A stretch of 64,000 nt of DNA, taken from assembly GCF_050948175.1 (NCBI RefSeq), contig NC_135204.1, positions 5,881,473 to 5,945,472 of the forward strand, written 5' to 3'. The DNA comes from Xylocopa sonorina (taxonomy: Eukaryota > Arthropoda > Insecta > Hymenoptera > Apidae). Of the stretch, positions 49,742 to 63,700 are shown piece by piece; position 1 is the stretch's first letter; every line of letters starts with the position of its first letter. The notes below the pieces were generated by a model. It was not told the origin of the DNA and did not search any database. It saw only the letters and a list, made by a program, of their open reading frames with translations. The position numbers and the translations under genes were made by a program.

Positions 49742-52700
49742 TACCACGCCGATCACGGTGGTCCTGCCTCGCAGACGAGTGGCCCCGATACCCTCGAGAT
49801 CACTGGCTTGTAATGCCTTCCCTTTCGTGGATTATTGACCAGTGAACGGTGAGCCCGGCTGCGAAACGCTCCGACGCTACTACCTATTCCACTTGCGAGC
49901 CGCGCCTCGCCGTCAGCCACCCTCTTTGCGACCGCGCCTCCCGCTTGCGGACCTCGTCGCTTCGTCGCTTTCGACGCTCTTCTCGCCCTCGAGCTTTTCT
50001 TTCTCCCTTTCCTTCACGGTTTTCGATATTGTTTAGCTTGCAGTCTTTCGTTTTGGAGTTTTCAGGTTTGAATAGGTGGTTGAAGATTCATTTTGGAGGG
50101 TGCGATGGGTGGAGGGGTAGTTTTGAAATTTGAAGTAGGGGAAAAATTTGATCGTGACCGCACACTCGAATGTAATTATCTCAGTTTATTAAGATAATTT
50201 TGTGATAATTTGTATCCCTGTGCGGTGGGGATCAGAATACACCCACAGTATCCCCTGCTTGTCGTAAGAGGCGACTAATAGGGGGAAGAAGGAGTTGAGG
50301 AAGATGTGGAAAGGAGTAACGAATTTCAGTTAAGAGAAGGAATAATGTATGCGAAGATATTGAATGTGAAAAGTGTAGAAGGAGAATGCATGGAGTGCGT
50401 ATGCAGAAAAGTGTCAGAGAGGAAAGAAGAAGTGCAGATAGGAAGAAGATTTCTTAAATAAAGTAGTATAAGAGGGAATAATTTTCATTGGGCAAAATAA
50501 GAAACACCATCTACTGACATTGAAAAGTTCAAGAAAAGATATTAAACAATTCCATAATTCTGTATGTAAAAATCTTGTTCTTTGTTCTATCATCGATAAA
50601 CTAACTCAAATCTTTTATGGTAACAAGAAAGGAATTGGCTAAATAACTTCGATATTGTTTAACGTTAGATTATCTTGTTTCTTCAACAAGTTCCACGCGA
50701 ATTTCCGAACTTCATCTTTCGACTTGAAGTTTTTACGCCGGTCCTTCGCAGGGTTTCTTACTTTATGCGGCTCGTTGAGATTGTTGCCCTATTCTTGCGA
50801 GAAGTTCAGCGGGCTCTCCAGATCCGGATACCGTGAGTGTGAAACCTGCGGTTTAATTATGTGTATGCGTTTAGCGATACAAATATTTGGACATTAAATT
50901 CGCGTAACGCGATACCGGTGTCAAGATCGAGTTTAAATACGAAGCCTTTCGATATCGTTATTAAATTGTTACGGACGTTCCGTTTGACACATCTGAGCAC
51001 GTTATTTAACGACTCTGGGTGCATGATTACAAGTAGTTTATGCACATTTTCTCCTGTCTTAGATTCATTTCTTGCAAAAACCAGGGAAATTCTATTTGCC
51101 TTCTCTCTTTCAATATCTTTATTACGATATTAACGAAAACAATTGATTAAAAACCGCCCTCAATTTTCGAAATTAGAATAAATCGTTCGCACAATATTCT
51201 GTTCTTTAGATAAGTAATTGTTACTTGACTTAATAACAATTCATCGCGATTGCCATACGATTTACATAAAACTTTCATGAAACCACAAATCTTACAGTAG
51301 ATTTTCAAAGTGGTGATGGAAATTACAAAAGTGCAATGTGTGAATGTTCTGCAAAAGATAAACGAGAAGATCTCTTAGTTCGTAACTGGAATCGAACTTC
51401 CGGAGCAAGAGAAAAAGACCGTTGCACGGATCGTTCGAAATTTGAAAAAGCGGCTGGAAACGTCGCCTCTCACGAGCTCTGGCGCATCCGACTATCGGAT
51501 GTCCCGACATAATCGTCGTGCTGGACACCTGACTACGTAGTTCCGACGTGGACACAGGAAGAGGAAGTCGACCGCACGCTACGTAGCGTTCTATCGTCGA
51601 TCGTGTGCCACTGGCCACGGTTAGGACCGTCGTATGTTACGGATCGAACTACCCGCCATTTTTTAGACATTTCCATCGAGATTCGACCTTTTGGAAGAAA
51701 GAGAAGAGACAGAAACACTGGCACTCCTATCGTCATCGTCATTGCTGCGATAATTATTGCAACAGAGGAATCATATCCCAGCGTGTTGAATTATCTTTTA
51801 GCCAGAAATTTGTTTGCATGTGCAATGGAATTGTTGCAAACGTAACTATGATACGTGGATGTGAACAAAATTACAAAAGAATGGCAAATTTGGAGCTGTG
51901 TCATGAGCAATCTCCGTGAAGAATCTTTGAGCCATCATAGCTGAACGAACGATGACACTCAGCCTCCAAACCAATGGAGAAAAAAAGAGAACCAATGAAT
52001 TACTTACGGAATAATCTCTTGACTTGTCACTCCAATAATTTCTGTGATGTTTAAAATCCAAACGGATGAAACTAGCATTAAAACTCCACCTATAAAACCT
52101 TGTTGACACGAGTTAGCATCAAGAGTATCCGAATCAGACTATTGGTGTCTGAAATCTACTCGATAGTTCCTAAATGCTTCGCAAATAATAAGTAATTGTA
52201 GAAGAAAAAAAGCGGAAGAGAGGGGTGAGAAAGTTTGTCGGGGACAGGGGGAAGCAGAAGAATGGGGAGAGGGTGTATGAAAAGGGTTGGGAGGGGGGAG
52301 GGCCGTGCAGAAGAGCTCGGAGCACGCCGAGCGCACACCCTGGGTATTGGCTTACACTTCCAGCCGATTGGGCCCATGGTATTTACGCAGGACCCCGTAG
52401 AAAACCGGACCCCGCCTTCTCCCTTTCGACGGCAACGCACGATTCCACGGAACTGTAACGTTTCCAGCAAGCTGGAGGAGTTCCTTGCGCCGCGACATTC
52501 TTCGCTCGCTGGTTCAGCCTGGTAGGGTGCACGACGAAGGTGTTGGCGACGATGATGAGGGTGTGTGTCGTGGAAGAGCCTTTCGTGGGTGTTGACAGCA
52601 TGCGTGGATGTGGAAACCTTCATTTCTATTGACCGAATTTTTCGTTCTAATTAGTTATTCGAATTTAACGCAACATCCACTTTCGTGGACGTAACGAGAA

Positions 52701-55700
52701 GAAATTGATCGCGCAATGCCAAAGAAATCGATGCTCGAAAGATGTATGCTTGCCATTTAAAGCATCAAACGTTCACACCCAATTTCCCAATCTGCGATCG
52801 CTGGTTCAGAGACGCAGATAGCATCTACGGTAACCAGCTTCGATCGTTTCACCCCCTTTGAGAGCGCACCGCGCGCAGCCACACCTGTGTTTGCTCGCAC
52901 CTGAAATCAAAGAGGCGATTACATTCCCGCGATCGTTTCGTCGGCGATGCGAAAAGAAGCAAACGCCGCGTATGCACGTCCGCCTTAGTCACGTGTGCAC
53001 GTTAGGTGACCGTGCAGACCTGGTTGCGTTGTGCCCCCATACGCGCGTCTTCCTTAAATACTTTTGGTAAACACGGTGATCGTAGTTTGTGGAGTGCGAT
53101 TTTTTCTGCAGACGAGATAAATTAATCCGTCGACGATTAACTGTTATTACATTTAATTGATCGTGGACATTGTACATATGTAATACGCGGTTCTTAATGG
53201 GTTGGAGTTACATTTTTAATTTCAAGGCAATTGGGTTTGTTTAAGTTGAATAATTGAGAGGCAAATAGAGATGTTATAGTGCAGGTTCTATTCCAGTCGG
53301 CTAAGTACTCGAGCGATCGACGTAGGCGAATATAGGAGCGGGAAACGTGTTCATCGCCGCGATTCAAAGTTGAATGATTAACCCTCGTGACGGGATGACA
53401 GTGACGGCATTGTTCGCGATCAAAATTTCCTCCCACCGGTCTCGTCTCCCTTTGGCAAAGTGATTGCGCATCGGATTATCTCCAGCGCAACGATAAACCC
53501 CGCTTTGAACGATCGAGATGTTACCAAATACGTCACGGCTACTTAATTACATTTGCGGCGAACCACCTTTTGTGGCCGTACCAACTTCCACGCGCCGTAT
53601 AATTGGAAGATCGAGGTCTTCAACCCCTCAGGAAGTTCCGCAAAGTGTATTCAAGCCCCATTGTTCCATAAAAATAGTCTGACGATTTCCAGTTTTATTT
53701 GTTCAACCTACACTTGTGTCATTATAAATATTGTTGCAAAATTTCTTAGAAACAGTCTCAAGAATTTTAATAAAGTTGAGAAAATTTACCACTTTTAATG
53801 CAAAGAAGCTGGTTAGATGGGTCTCGACGTTAGGAAAACTTATTGTATCATAAATAATTCGCGGTAGAGATTGGAAAATACAAGAAGATCTAGGGAAAGA
53901 TTGTAAGATAGGAAGAGACGAATAGAAACTTGGAGAAGCTGAGAAAAGTAGAAAAAGACTAGAGTCGTAGACATTCGTGGATTAATCGAGCATCGCTAAA
54001 GTTATTCTCAAAATGTTAAACGCGCCAAATGATCCATCCTGCCGCATACGCGACCGGGAGATTTGCAAACACAGGGACCGCTTTGTCGCTGGAAATCCCA
54101 TCGGATGACAAGATAGCGATCGGATAGTGGTGGCTTATTACGTTCTTTATTCCTGCGAAGATCTTCCTCGGCGTGTATGCGGTAACGGTGGCGGCCGGCT
54201 GGCACGCGCCGCGTGTAATTCAATCGGCTGTTCCGTCGACGAGAACGACGAGGAGCGAGGAGAGGGTGCGCGTCGGAAAGTGGACATGGTTTTAATCCTC
54301 GAGGAAACTGTTACGAACGAGGCTACGTCTCGCTAATCGTCCCGCTGGTTCTCGCCTTATTTTCTTAGCTGGCCAGCCAGGACAGATGCGAACGGAGCTT
54401 GCGTTCTCCTTCAACCCTTCCCTGAAATACGAAACTGGACACCGCGACTGGAGATGTCTTCATGGCATAATTGCCGCTTGCGACTGCTGTCTAGGCTAAG
54501 AATAGTCACGAATGATCGTCGGTTCTTGAGTAAACAGAATACCAGGCTGGAAATGGGTGTTTTAGCGTTGGTTATTAAAGTAACTCGAGGTTTTGGATCT
54601 GTGATGGGAGAGGATCGATTGATTGGTTAATCTTCTTATCTAGAACAGAAGATAATATTAAAAGAAGTTTGTCTGTGGTCTAATGTTAGGTGATCGTGAG
54701 AGTGTCTCATTCTGGTGGATTACTTTAAGTACATATAATACTATAGTTCTAGAATATTAGAATTTGATTCTACTGATGTGATAATATTACGTACCATATC
54801 GCAGGGGCTTAATTAATGCTATAACAAAAACTATAGATTATATTCCTAATCTAATGTTAAAGTCTAAAATGGAGAGATCAAATCTAAAGTCGTATGAAGC
54901 TTAAAGTTTCCAATTGGACTTACAGTTGTAATTCAGTGTCTCATTCCTGCATCTAATGTAACATTTTCTTTTAACAAAATACCTTTGAACCCGTAGAATG
55001 TGGAATATATCAAGGAAAGCGTTAAACAACAAACTAGCCCCCTTTAAACCGGTCTGACAATTCGATATGTCGTAATATCGAAAACTTCTGAGACAAATGA
55101 CAAGGGGAGGAGACCAGCCTCTGTTTCGCGTACCTGTAACAACGCGAAGGAAGAAAAGTCGCGTCTAATTGCGGCAGTATCCCGGAATTGCTTTAAAGCA
55201 TTAGCCCAAGCGTCGCAGATAGGTATACAACCCCTCAAGATGGCTGCTCGCGGGCGTATCGACGTTTGGCGTTTGCAGGGTTTCCCAGAGGTAAGCTCAT
55301 CGGAAATTGTGGGTCTTCCCTCCCCTGGCATATCGCCCCCGCCGCCTTTGCTGGCCCTTCAAAACAAAGAAACACACGTAATTAAATTTTTGCCCGGCAC
55401 AAATTAATGTGCGCGCCAGAGCACACCACTGGCAGCAGCTGCCGCGCCGTCCCGACAGGAAGTTTAATCCGCGATTCGACTTTTAATCGGGACACCATCC
55501 GTCCCGTTCTTGTCCCTCGTTCCTCTTTCACTTTCTTCTCGTATTTCTTTACAATATTTCACTCTGCTCGTCGCCTTTCCATTTACGTAATCGTGTATTC
55601 TATTTCGTTTCATTTTTGATCGGCCTTGGTGTGTTGGTATTGGAATTTTCCCGTGCGGTATATCTGTTTACTACTGGAAAGATTCTTGGAGATAAACTTG

Positions 55701-56627
55701 ATAAAAGTATTCTTGACCAGAGCAGAGATTAAATCGTGCGGACAGTTTGGAACAGTAATATTGTTCGGCATTCATAATCTGACGGTGAGGTTTAGTACTT
55801 ACAGGTCGATAAGGAAGGTATTTCCATCGCCGATCGAACTGATAGTGTGGAGATTATCAACTGTGAATTTATTTGTATTGTCTGGACTTTTGCACTTAAG
55901 TTATTTCGAAAATTACCATCACGTGCGACGATAACATATTGCCAGTCATAAGTACCAGAGTACAATTGATTAATTCTAATAAATACATCAGAAATGTACA
56001 CTGTACTTTGTTTTCTGCACTCTTAATGAAAGTGTTTGGTTAATAATTTATTAAAGAATTTATCAGTAACATTGAAAAATAATTACGTACTTATCAGCAA
56101 AATTAAAGACATACTTTCAATGGAATAACGAGGAAATTTTATATTTTTATTCGTGGCCCCTTTGAGTTGCACTTTGATTGCAATCTTCGCAACGAAAAAA
56201 GAGTTGTAGAACGATAAAGACGCGTTTAATGGCTTAAATACTCTAAATAGCTATGTTTTTCAGTATCCTGATGAATATTAATGACTGGCAGTGTATACCT
56301 AGATAGCAATTTTTTTAATCTATTCAATTTATACGCTCTTAATCTAGATTCACATCTTTTGCTGTTTGAAAATGGGTACTTCGCTAGATAAAAAAATTAC
56401 AAAATTGCAACACGCGTTCGGTTATTTCATTTCGTTTTTTTTTTATCGCATAAACATTTACACTTCTACGTTATCAATCATTTTTCACGTACAACACCAA
56501 TTTTAGTTTATCATCCTTACAAGTTGAAACAAACATTGAAAAATAACGATGATTTTATCGATTTTATTATAAGAACAAATATCGAAGGAAAAAGATATCG
56601 AGACAGCAGGAAAGTATTCAAACAACA
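49742..56627. other. Intergenic DNA between glass and the ABCD transporter
   Basis: Nearly 7 kb without a recognisable gene. The block 49750-50000 is GC-rich and could be a promoter. A two-hairpin motif lies at 50222-50284. Other GC-rich patches occur near 51.4-51.7, 52.2-53.0 and 54.0-54.5 kb. The open frames here are short or of biased composition on several frames. No tRNA, conserved coding block or transposase motif was identified. Confidence 0.5.
50222..50284 (+). repeat. Two-hairpin sequence motif, probably retroelement-derived
   Basis: Two perfect stems sit side by side. GGGGAT at 50227-50232 pairs with ATCCCC at 50250-50255. GTCG at 50261-50264 pairs with CGAC at 50272-50275 around the loop taagagg. 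The segment ends in a G-run and is followed by purine-rich sequence. The wording (cagtatcccctgcttgtcg, then taagaggcgactaa) feels like a sequence that recurs in animal genomes as part of dispersed repeats, possibly the 5' part of a non-LTR element or a SINE. That is a recollection I cannot verify. No reverse transcriptase frame follows. Confidence 0.35.
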
Positions 56628-56633
56628 TTTATT
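56628..56633 (-). terminator. Candidate poly(A) signal of the ABCD transporter
   Basis: TTTATT on the plus strand is AATAAA on the coding strand, about 160 bases after the stop codon, giving a short 3' UTR. Confidence 0.45.
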
Positions 56634-56790
56634 TATATTATATCATTAAATAGCAACGTTCGTTCATACAAAAATAGGGTATTTACTCCAAACCAGTTGT
56701 GGACCACTGTACAAGACGCGAGTATGGTCAACAAATTTCTACGATGAATTCACTAGGAAAATACAAAATAGTTTGTTCCTCTCCTCCATT

Positions 56791-59700
56791 TCAACTAGTC
56801 CCAATTTTCGTCTCCTCTGCTTGCATATCGTGGAGCTCCTGCGAACAGAAACGAGAGACGAACTCATCATCATAACGGATTATCGAAACGCGCTCTCTTC
56901 GCAACACAGTTGTTAGTTTCATACATCGAAGTGGTACTAAAGAGAAAGAGAAGAAAAAAAAGCCGCGTGAACGTACTTGTAACATCTGATAGTGGCCTCC
57001 TTTCACTTGCTCGGTTTGTTCCTCCGCCTGGTTCGTTAGATTCGTTGTTGCATTTTCCGCGTCCAACGGTCCAAAAGTCCAGCCGCCTTCACCGTCGAAG
57101 CGTAACAGCAATTTGTGATACTTGGTGAGGGAAGCCACGCGATGCGTGATGGTCAACAGGGTGATGCCTCTCCTCTTGGCAGCCTCGTAGATCGCACCTT
57201 CGGCGTCGAGGTTGATCGCGCTGGTGCACTCGTCCAGCAACGCGTACTGGGGCGCGTGATAAAACAAACGCGTCATCGCGAGTCTTTGTTTTTCGCCACC
57301 GGACAACGTCGCGTCCCAATCACCGAAAGTGTCGAGGCCCTCTGACTCTCTTTCCACTATACTTCGTAAATCGACCTCGTCCAACAGTTTCCAGAGTTCC
57401 TCGTCGGAGCAGTCTTCTATTTGCGATTCAGAAGGGTACATGATTTGGTCACGCAAACAGCTGATGGTCATGTAAGGTCTTTGGGGGATATAGAACAAGG
57501 CGGGTCTTTTCCGTTTAGCGGAGTAACTTTCTGCTGGTCTTATTAAGGTGCCTCCGTATACTGGCCATAAACCGGAGATTATGCGGAACAGAGAACTTTT
57601 CCCACAGCCATTGGGGCCAGTAATTATCGTATGATCACCTGGTTTTATCTGCACGAAGAAAATAGTCAGCGTTAGAAGATTTACTACGTGATAATTTAGT
57701 GTTTCCTAATAGAACAGCCAGACGTTCTTTTCAACTTGATAGTTACGTGTAATTCGTCATTTGAATTGTTCTAATGTTGCATAGCTGTGATGGTACTTAC
57801 ATGAATAGTTATCCTAGGTACAATAATTTCACAGTTTGGCGTAACAATTGGTACGTCGATTAAACTTATTTTGCCATCTGTACTTTCACTCACGATTCCT
57901 GTAACGCGCGTTGTTTACGCATTAGTAATCGACGAAGTATGCCGAAAATATTATTATCTCACATGTTTGCAGAAGATTACCTTTTATCACGGGTGCGCCA
58001 TCCTTCATTTCAATGATATCTTTTAAAGCATAGTTATTCGTATCGTTTGGTTCTTTCGATAAGCTATTAACGATATTCCTTTTATATTTACATAACGCCG
58101 CGTCTTTGAATATATCTAACATCTCGTTGACTCGTGCCGTGTAACCAGCTAACGCTACCAATTCCTATATAATAAGTACAATTAATGGTAAAACATACTA
58201 TTTTATAGACTATTTTACATGTCATGTTTGATAAAATTTACTTTGTATGACAGCATAAGTCTTTCAACAGCATCTGCACCGGAGATCAACAAATTCTTAG
58301 AAGTTGTCAAGTATCTAGTTCTTTCGCTCACTTCATCTAGTTATGAACAAATAAGTTCATCAGTACCTTACTTGTTGCAGAATAATGATATATTTTAATT
58401 TCTACATACCATCCCTGTTATCTTCAATTCTTGATGTAACTGTATTATAAAGAAGAGGCATGGCGATAACAAAAAGACCAGTGCCAGACCACACGTATTT
58501 CATAAGAAATTGTTCTAGCATGACATACCAGAATTTTAAAGCCAACACTCTCTTTAAGTGTGAAACAAGAGATTTGTAAGCGGTGGTCAAATATTTATGC
58601 TCTGTGGCATGACCACCGTAGAATGCAATCTCTTCTGCATGGGCACTGATGCGGGAATGAGCCTCTCGTAATCTTCCAAGTCTTGATGCCTCCTCAGCTA
58701 CTAATTGGCCAAATTTAGGGGAAGCTATTCGTAGAATCTGAGCCGTCGAAGCAAGTACAATAAACGCCAGCATCGGTCCTATAAAAAAATGTAAATGAAA
58801 CTCTGATACTTATCATCGCATACCTTAATTTGCCTTTCAAATCATTCTTATTCGTATGTTCGATGGCTTGCTAATTGTATTACCATATAGCCTTCTCGAT
58901 CCCATTTTCGAGGAGAATGAGAAAAGTGCAATTCCCACTAGACAACAATCTAACAATGGTTTGGTTAAACTTGAATACAAATGCGCCATAGAATTGGCCA
59001 GTTCAGACAGGTCATCTGTCAGTCTTTGTTCGGCACATCCAAGTCTGCTGTCCAATGCGGACACTCTATAGTAGGTTTGTTGACTCAGATACATCTTGTA
59101 AGCGTGCTCCACCAAACGTCCTCTTTAAAAACAAATAAGAATTTTTGTCCACTCGTTCGCGAGCTGTTAACATATATCTTCGCGTAACGGTAAAACGTGA
59201 CCTTTATCATTTTAATGCGAAACGTCGCGACTTCGTTTTACCGTAATTACCGAAAATCGCCTGGCTATTACGACGCATAATCAAGTGATCTCGAATTTTC
59301 GTTTCGCGTTAAGGATCAACGTTGAGAGAGAAAACGATAACATTTGATTTACATTTCATTCGGTCAATTCGATTCGTTAATGGAAATTTTATTCATCGTT
59401 GCAGATCGACTGCAAAAGAAACTGCAAATTAGATGTTGCGTTGACGCAACGTTGGTCCGTAATAGGTCAAGGTCCTTAATGGGACATCTGCGAGGCAGTG
59501 TCATGCACCGCACGCGGTAAAAACTATACCGTTGCACCCTTTGCAAGCGAATACCGCGACATTATCAGATCAAAAGCCACGATTTCGAACGCCAGAGGAA
59601 CGATGAACCGAGGCATCGTTTACGCAAGTACCTAAAGCTAATAGCCAGTTGTCCCTCCAAGTATCGGATAGCAGAGTTGACAAAAGTCGCGGGGAATGCA

Positions 59701-60197
59701 ATTCCGAACCATCTCATGATCATCATCGTGAACCCGTGAACATCCTTCAACACGATCCTCTCCACAATTTGACCCTCCAAGGTAGCCACATAAACCGATA
59801 AGAATGTCCTTGCCAGAAGCGCCAAAGTCGTGCAGGTCAACAAACCGACTTCCCGTGATCTCCATCCGGGGATCATTATCTTCAGCAGCGAGATCAGGCG
59901 TTTAAAGAACTCTTTGTCGAGGCCCACTTTGAGCTTGCCAATCTTGGCGGGCTTCCTGTCCTGCTTATCTTTCTTAACGTCAATAACATCTTTCTTGTAC
60001 CCGTTCGCCACTGGGACAACCTTCCACTGCTTCTTTTTCTTCTGGTATTGACTTATACAGTACAACACCAACGGGTAGCTGACCTTTAGGAGGTAGAGCG
60101 TGGTAGCGACGCCGAACACACCCTGGGTCAACAGATTCTGGTTGATACCGTATTTGGTGGACGTCTTGTTGATTAGTTTCGAGAACACCGACGACAT
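56791..60197 (-). CDS. Peroxisomal ABC half transporter, ABCD1/ABCD2 (ALDP) type
   Basis: Imports very-long-chain acyl-CoAs into peroxisomes as a dimer of half transporters. Eight exons in transcript order: 60197-59632, 59122-58884, 58778-58410, 58336-58242, 58164-57981, 57898-57801, 57648-56977 and 56838-56791 (stop TGA), 756 residues against 745 in human ABCD1. The membrane half contains RTFLSVYVATLEGQI, PATFVNSAIRYLEGQLA and LSQQTYYRVS, close to ABCD1 and unlike ABCD3. The EAA-like EEIAFYGGH is at 317-325. The nucleotide domain has Walker A GPNGCGKSS (528-536), a Q-loop in YIPQRPYM, signature LSGGEKQR (632-639), Walker B YALLDE (652-657) and H-loop H686. A lysine-rich stretch (KKKKQWK) precedes FFKRLISLLKIMIPGW, where ABCD1 has its PEX19-binding region. 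The 16-codon last exon (ELHDMQAEE) closes the protein. All eight junctions keep phase. Confidence 0.95.
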
Positions 60198-60720
60198 CCT
60201 GTGTCACGGAGGCACGCTCTCATCGGAGCGTAGCGTGACGTGGAGAACGCTCGCTGGGGCGTCGGTTTAATTGAAAACTGACGCGCTCGTCAACGACGAC
60301 TGTTGCTCATCTTGGTGGTACCAGCGCGGCGGTGCAGTTTGCTGTTCTTCGCTGTTCTCGACGAGTGTCAGCCACGCAGCGCACGTTCGTCGGCACGCGA
60401 ATCGCCTCTGCGTGTGCACGCGCTGCGTATGCACGGAGAGAAGAAGGAAAAAGAAGAAACGAACGACACACACGCGTCCAATGCGGCACCGAGCTGGTAC
60501 GATCCACGTAGACCGGCTACCAGCTGGCAACTGCTCGTCACGTCTCTCCCGGTACGACGCACCGTTCTCTTTTGGACCCTCTCCGCGGCGGCAGACGGAA
60601 CCGTGACTGGTGGTTCGTTTGTGTCTAACGCTGGACTTGGACCCGCAGCTTGTCGGTCCCCAGTATATAAAGTTACTCTTTCTTCCGCGCTGCGCGGAGA
60701 TAAATACGCACACAGATAAA
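60198..60720 (-). promoter_or_regulatory. Leader and promoter region of the ABCD transporter
   Basis: Composition is GC-rich from the start codon leftward in the transcript (to about 60650 on the plus strand) and then falls off, as at a CpG-type promoter. Several open frames overlap here on both strands without family similarity, which is typical of such DNA. A TATA-like tatataaa at 60663-60670 reads on the plus strand and so points away from ABCD. No initiator was assigned. Confidence 0.4.
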
Positions 60721-63700
60721 CGCTTGGTCACAGTCGACAATTGAGCGCGGCAGTTGTACTCTTTCGGGGCTTCGATGTTCGATTGACAACTACTTTGAGA
60801 GCTGCGACTCGTGGGTTCTACAGACTGGCCTCTTTCGTAGTTAAAGGGTTCGCTCGGCTAGTTTACTTGGTGGTAGAACAAAGTAAAATTCACACCAATT
60901 GAAATCATTGCAGTTTAATTTAGTAAGAAGCGTTAGTTAACGTGGTCATTCTCGAAGCCCTTCAGTTCATTCATTGATGCGTCGTTCTACCTGATTGCAA
61001 TATAAAGATTAAATTGTAATCGCAATCACGACTGGCTGGAAACTCGAACACGTGGTACATACATTTGTGGATCAAAGTGCCGCTAGTTAACTGTATCCGC
61101 AACCTTCCTCTCCTCTCTCCTTCGGAGATAAGGCTGCACATGTACTTACGTACCCACGTATACTCGCGCCATTGAGATATGGTGTACGAACTGTGGGAGT
61201 GAACAGCTGGTGGGGATATCCCTACTTAGGATTACGGGTGATAACCCATGTGCATCGTGAAGTCAGAATTCTTGAATACACAAACCGCTCGACCATGGAC
61301 GGCTTGAAACAAAAAGAGCGATTCTATGATGCGATATAAGATAAAAATCATCAAGGCTTTGTTCTTAAGCGAAACAACTGTGAAGATCCTTCACGCGTTC
61401 GACGCCTAAGCAAGAGGATCCCATAAGTTCGTGCAACGCGGATATGCGCGCGCAGCTGCACTGTAGTTACGGCGTCGTGCTCTCGCATTAGTGGAATTAG
61501 ATTCTGAAAGTAATTTCATTCGAAAACAAAGTTTCAAACGCGACTTCGTTGCCTCTTGCTGTCGTTCTATTTTTTGCTTCTAGAGTCACACTCGAAGCCG
61601 AACATTTTGTCCATACAAAGTGTACCGATTGATTAGTAAGTTCGAGGCAGAGTGCCACTACTGGCCCTCGATATGGACAAGCGAGTTTTTGGCGCACGAT
61701 ACGTCCCTTTTTTATCGACTGAGAGAGAAAGGGACAAAGATAGAATCGTGAGTTAAAAAACCTGTTTGTCTAGACCAAGCCTAAAAGCTGAGAGAGGAGT
61801 GGAAGATAGTGCAAGCGTTGGGCTGATGGAGCGAGTGAATCCATCCACTATCTTTCAATGGTCCAAGCATACGTAGCAGATTAAGAGCATTGTTAGTCAT
61901 TCTGTGACGCGTCTCTCATATGCACGCCTCGGGGTTCTTTGTTTTTCTCCTTTCTGCTCTTTTTCTGTGGTCTCTTCTCCTCGTCCCCTCCATTGAGAGA
62001 CGAATTTTTTATATCGTTAAGGGCAATGTGTCAGTGTCAGTTACGACGTTAATTCTCGAGACTTTTCGGTTGGATGCTGGCTCCTGGCTAATTCTTATTT
62101 TAGACACACGCGCGTTGCACACGGCGTTCCTTGTATACATATATATGTATTAACTACTTGACAAACGAATGTAAAAGTGAAGAGTAATAGGCACAATGAA
62201 TATGAATTGGGTTAGTCTCTCGAGACAGTTTTCTCTAATTTTTTTAGAAAGTTTAGAATCAAGTTTCATTCAGCGCAATTCTTCACCATCTATTAAGCAA
62301 TTTTATTGCTCTATTGTTAAAGAACTTCTCGTTTCTTCCAAAGAAGAGAACTTAATTTCTGGTTCTTCTATTCGCTCGCGCTTCATTTTTAACTTCAATG
62401 TAGTAATCTAAAGTTCTATACCTAAAATGCATTTTATTTTCATATACCTTAAGGCTGCGCTGAATATAAATATATAAATGCGAGTAACCTTCACGCTTTT
62501 ATATTCAAATGTATCTCTGAATAGTTAACTTGCATATTCCATACGCACTCGTGAAATTATCGGTACAGTCACTGTGAAACATATAGTAAAACATACGTTG
62601 CTATCGACGGCTATGAACGACGATAAGAGTCGTGACGATTTGTTGTCGGTATTATTTCACATCACTTAGTTCATTTCAAGTTGATACTGCGGAATAAACT
62701 GTTAGTTAAATTAGTTCTAGTTAAATTTGATGAACGTTCACGAAGTATCTATCGTTCTGGGTCCCACAGCGAAACGAGATTGGGAACCACTGTTCTAGAT
62801 AGAACGATCCTTGCTTCTTGGCGTTTCTGCGTTTCTTCTCCTCTTTATGGTGTATGTGAACACGCTATGGTGTATATAGACGGACGTAGCGTCTAGTGAC
62901 CCCGACTCTCCCACGAATTGTCTTTGTCTTCTGAAACCTTCGCCTTGCAACCGTGAGCTTAGAATTATATTGGACAAGCAAGTTATTTCGATATTAGTTA
63001 TTAGTATATTTCGATGGATATTAGAGCAGTGTTCTCGATCCCGTAACTATTCTCCAATAGTAAACGTTTCGACTGTAACGAGGAAATTAATTCGAACGTC
63101 GGTTCGAAGAGACATCTAGCGTGATTTGTAAATTTTAAGTACCAAGTCAGGATATATTGCTTGGGGACACGTACAGCGGTTACGGAAACACTAATTATTC
63201 GTTTTACCGCGACAACTATTGTTATTTGTTTGCTGGACTGTGTTATTAACAGTAATTGTAGAGGCAAAATGGGATTAATAGACAACAATTGGAGCAATTA
63301 TAATTATTACTGTTATGTAGGAAATGCATATGCTTTCTGTGAAACAAGAAAATACCGAGTTTTAAATGAACAAGTGAATAATTAATTATTTACTTGAAGT
63401 AATTCGCTACGTAATAACCAGTTATTGGTTCAAGTTTAATCTAACGTAGCCTAAACATGTATATATCTTCGAAGATATCTGATTTTAATCAACGTTTCGT
63501 ATTTTTTTCATCTTGATGCTGTTGCGAAAATAGATAAACATTTGCTGACAAATTTCGACTTAAACAAGCGTCATAGTATACGTTGGCTGATAATCTGTGA
63601 ACTTGTTACTTGCATATCTTTTAAATAACTCTGTTCATCAGTCTTATTAAAAAAAAATCGATTATATAAGTATTAAGCAGTAACGGTTCGTGGTGGAAAT

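Noticed and set aside
51361..51410. tRNA-like T-arm string (tggaatcgaact)
   Set aside because: No acceptor stem, D-arm or anticodon arm can be built around it.
60663..60670. TATA box for the ABCD gene
   Set aside because: It reads on the plus strand, away from the minus-strand gene, and no plus-strand gene begins nearby.
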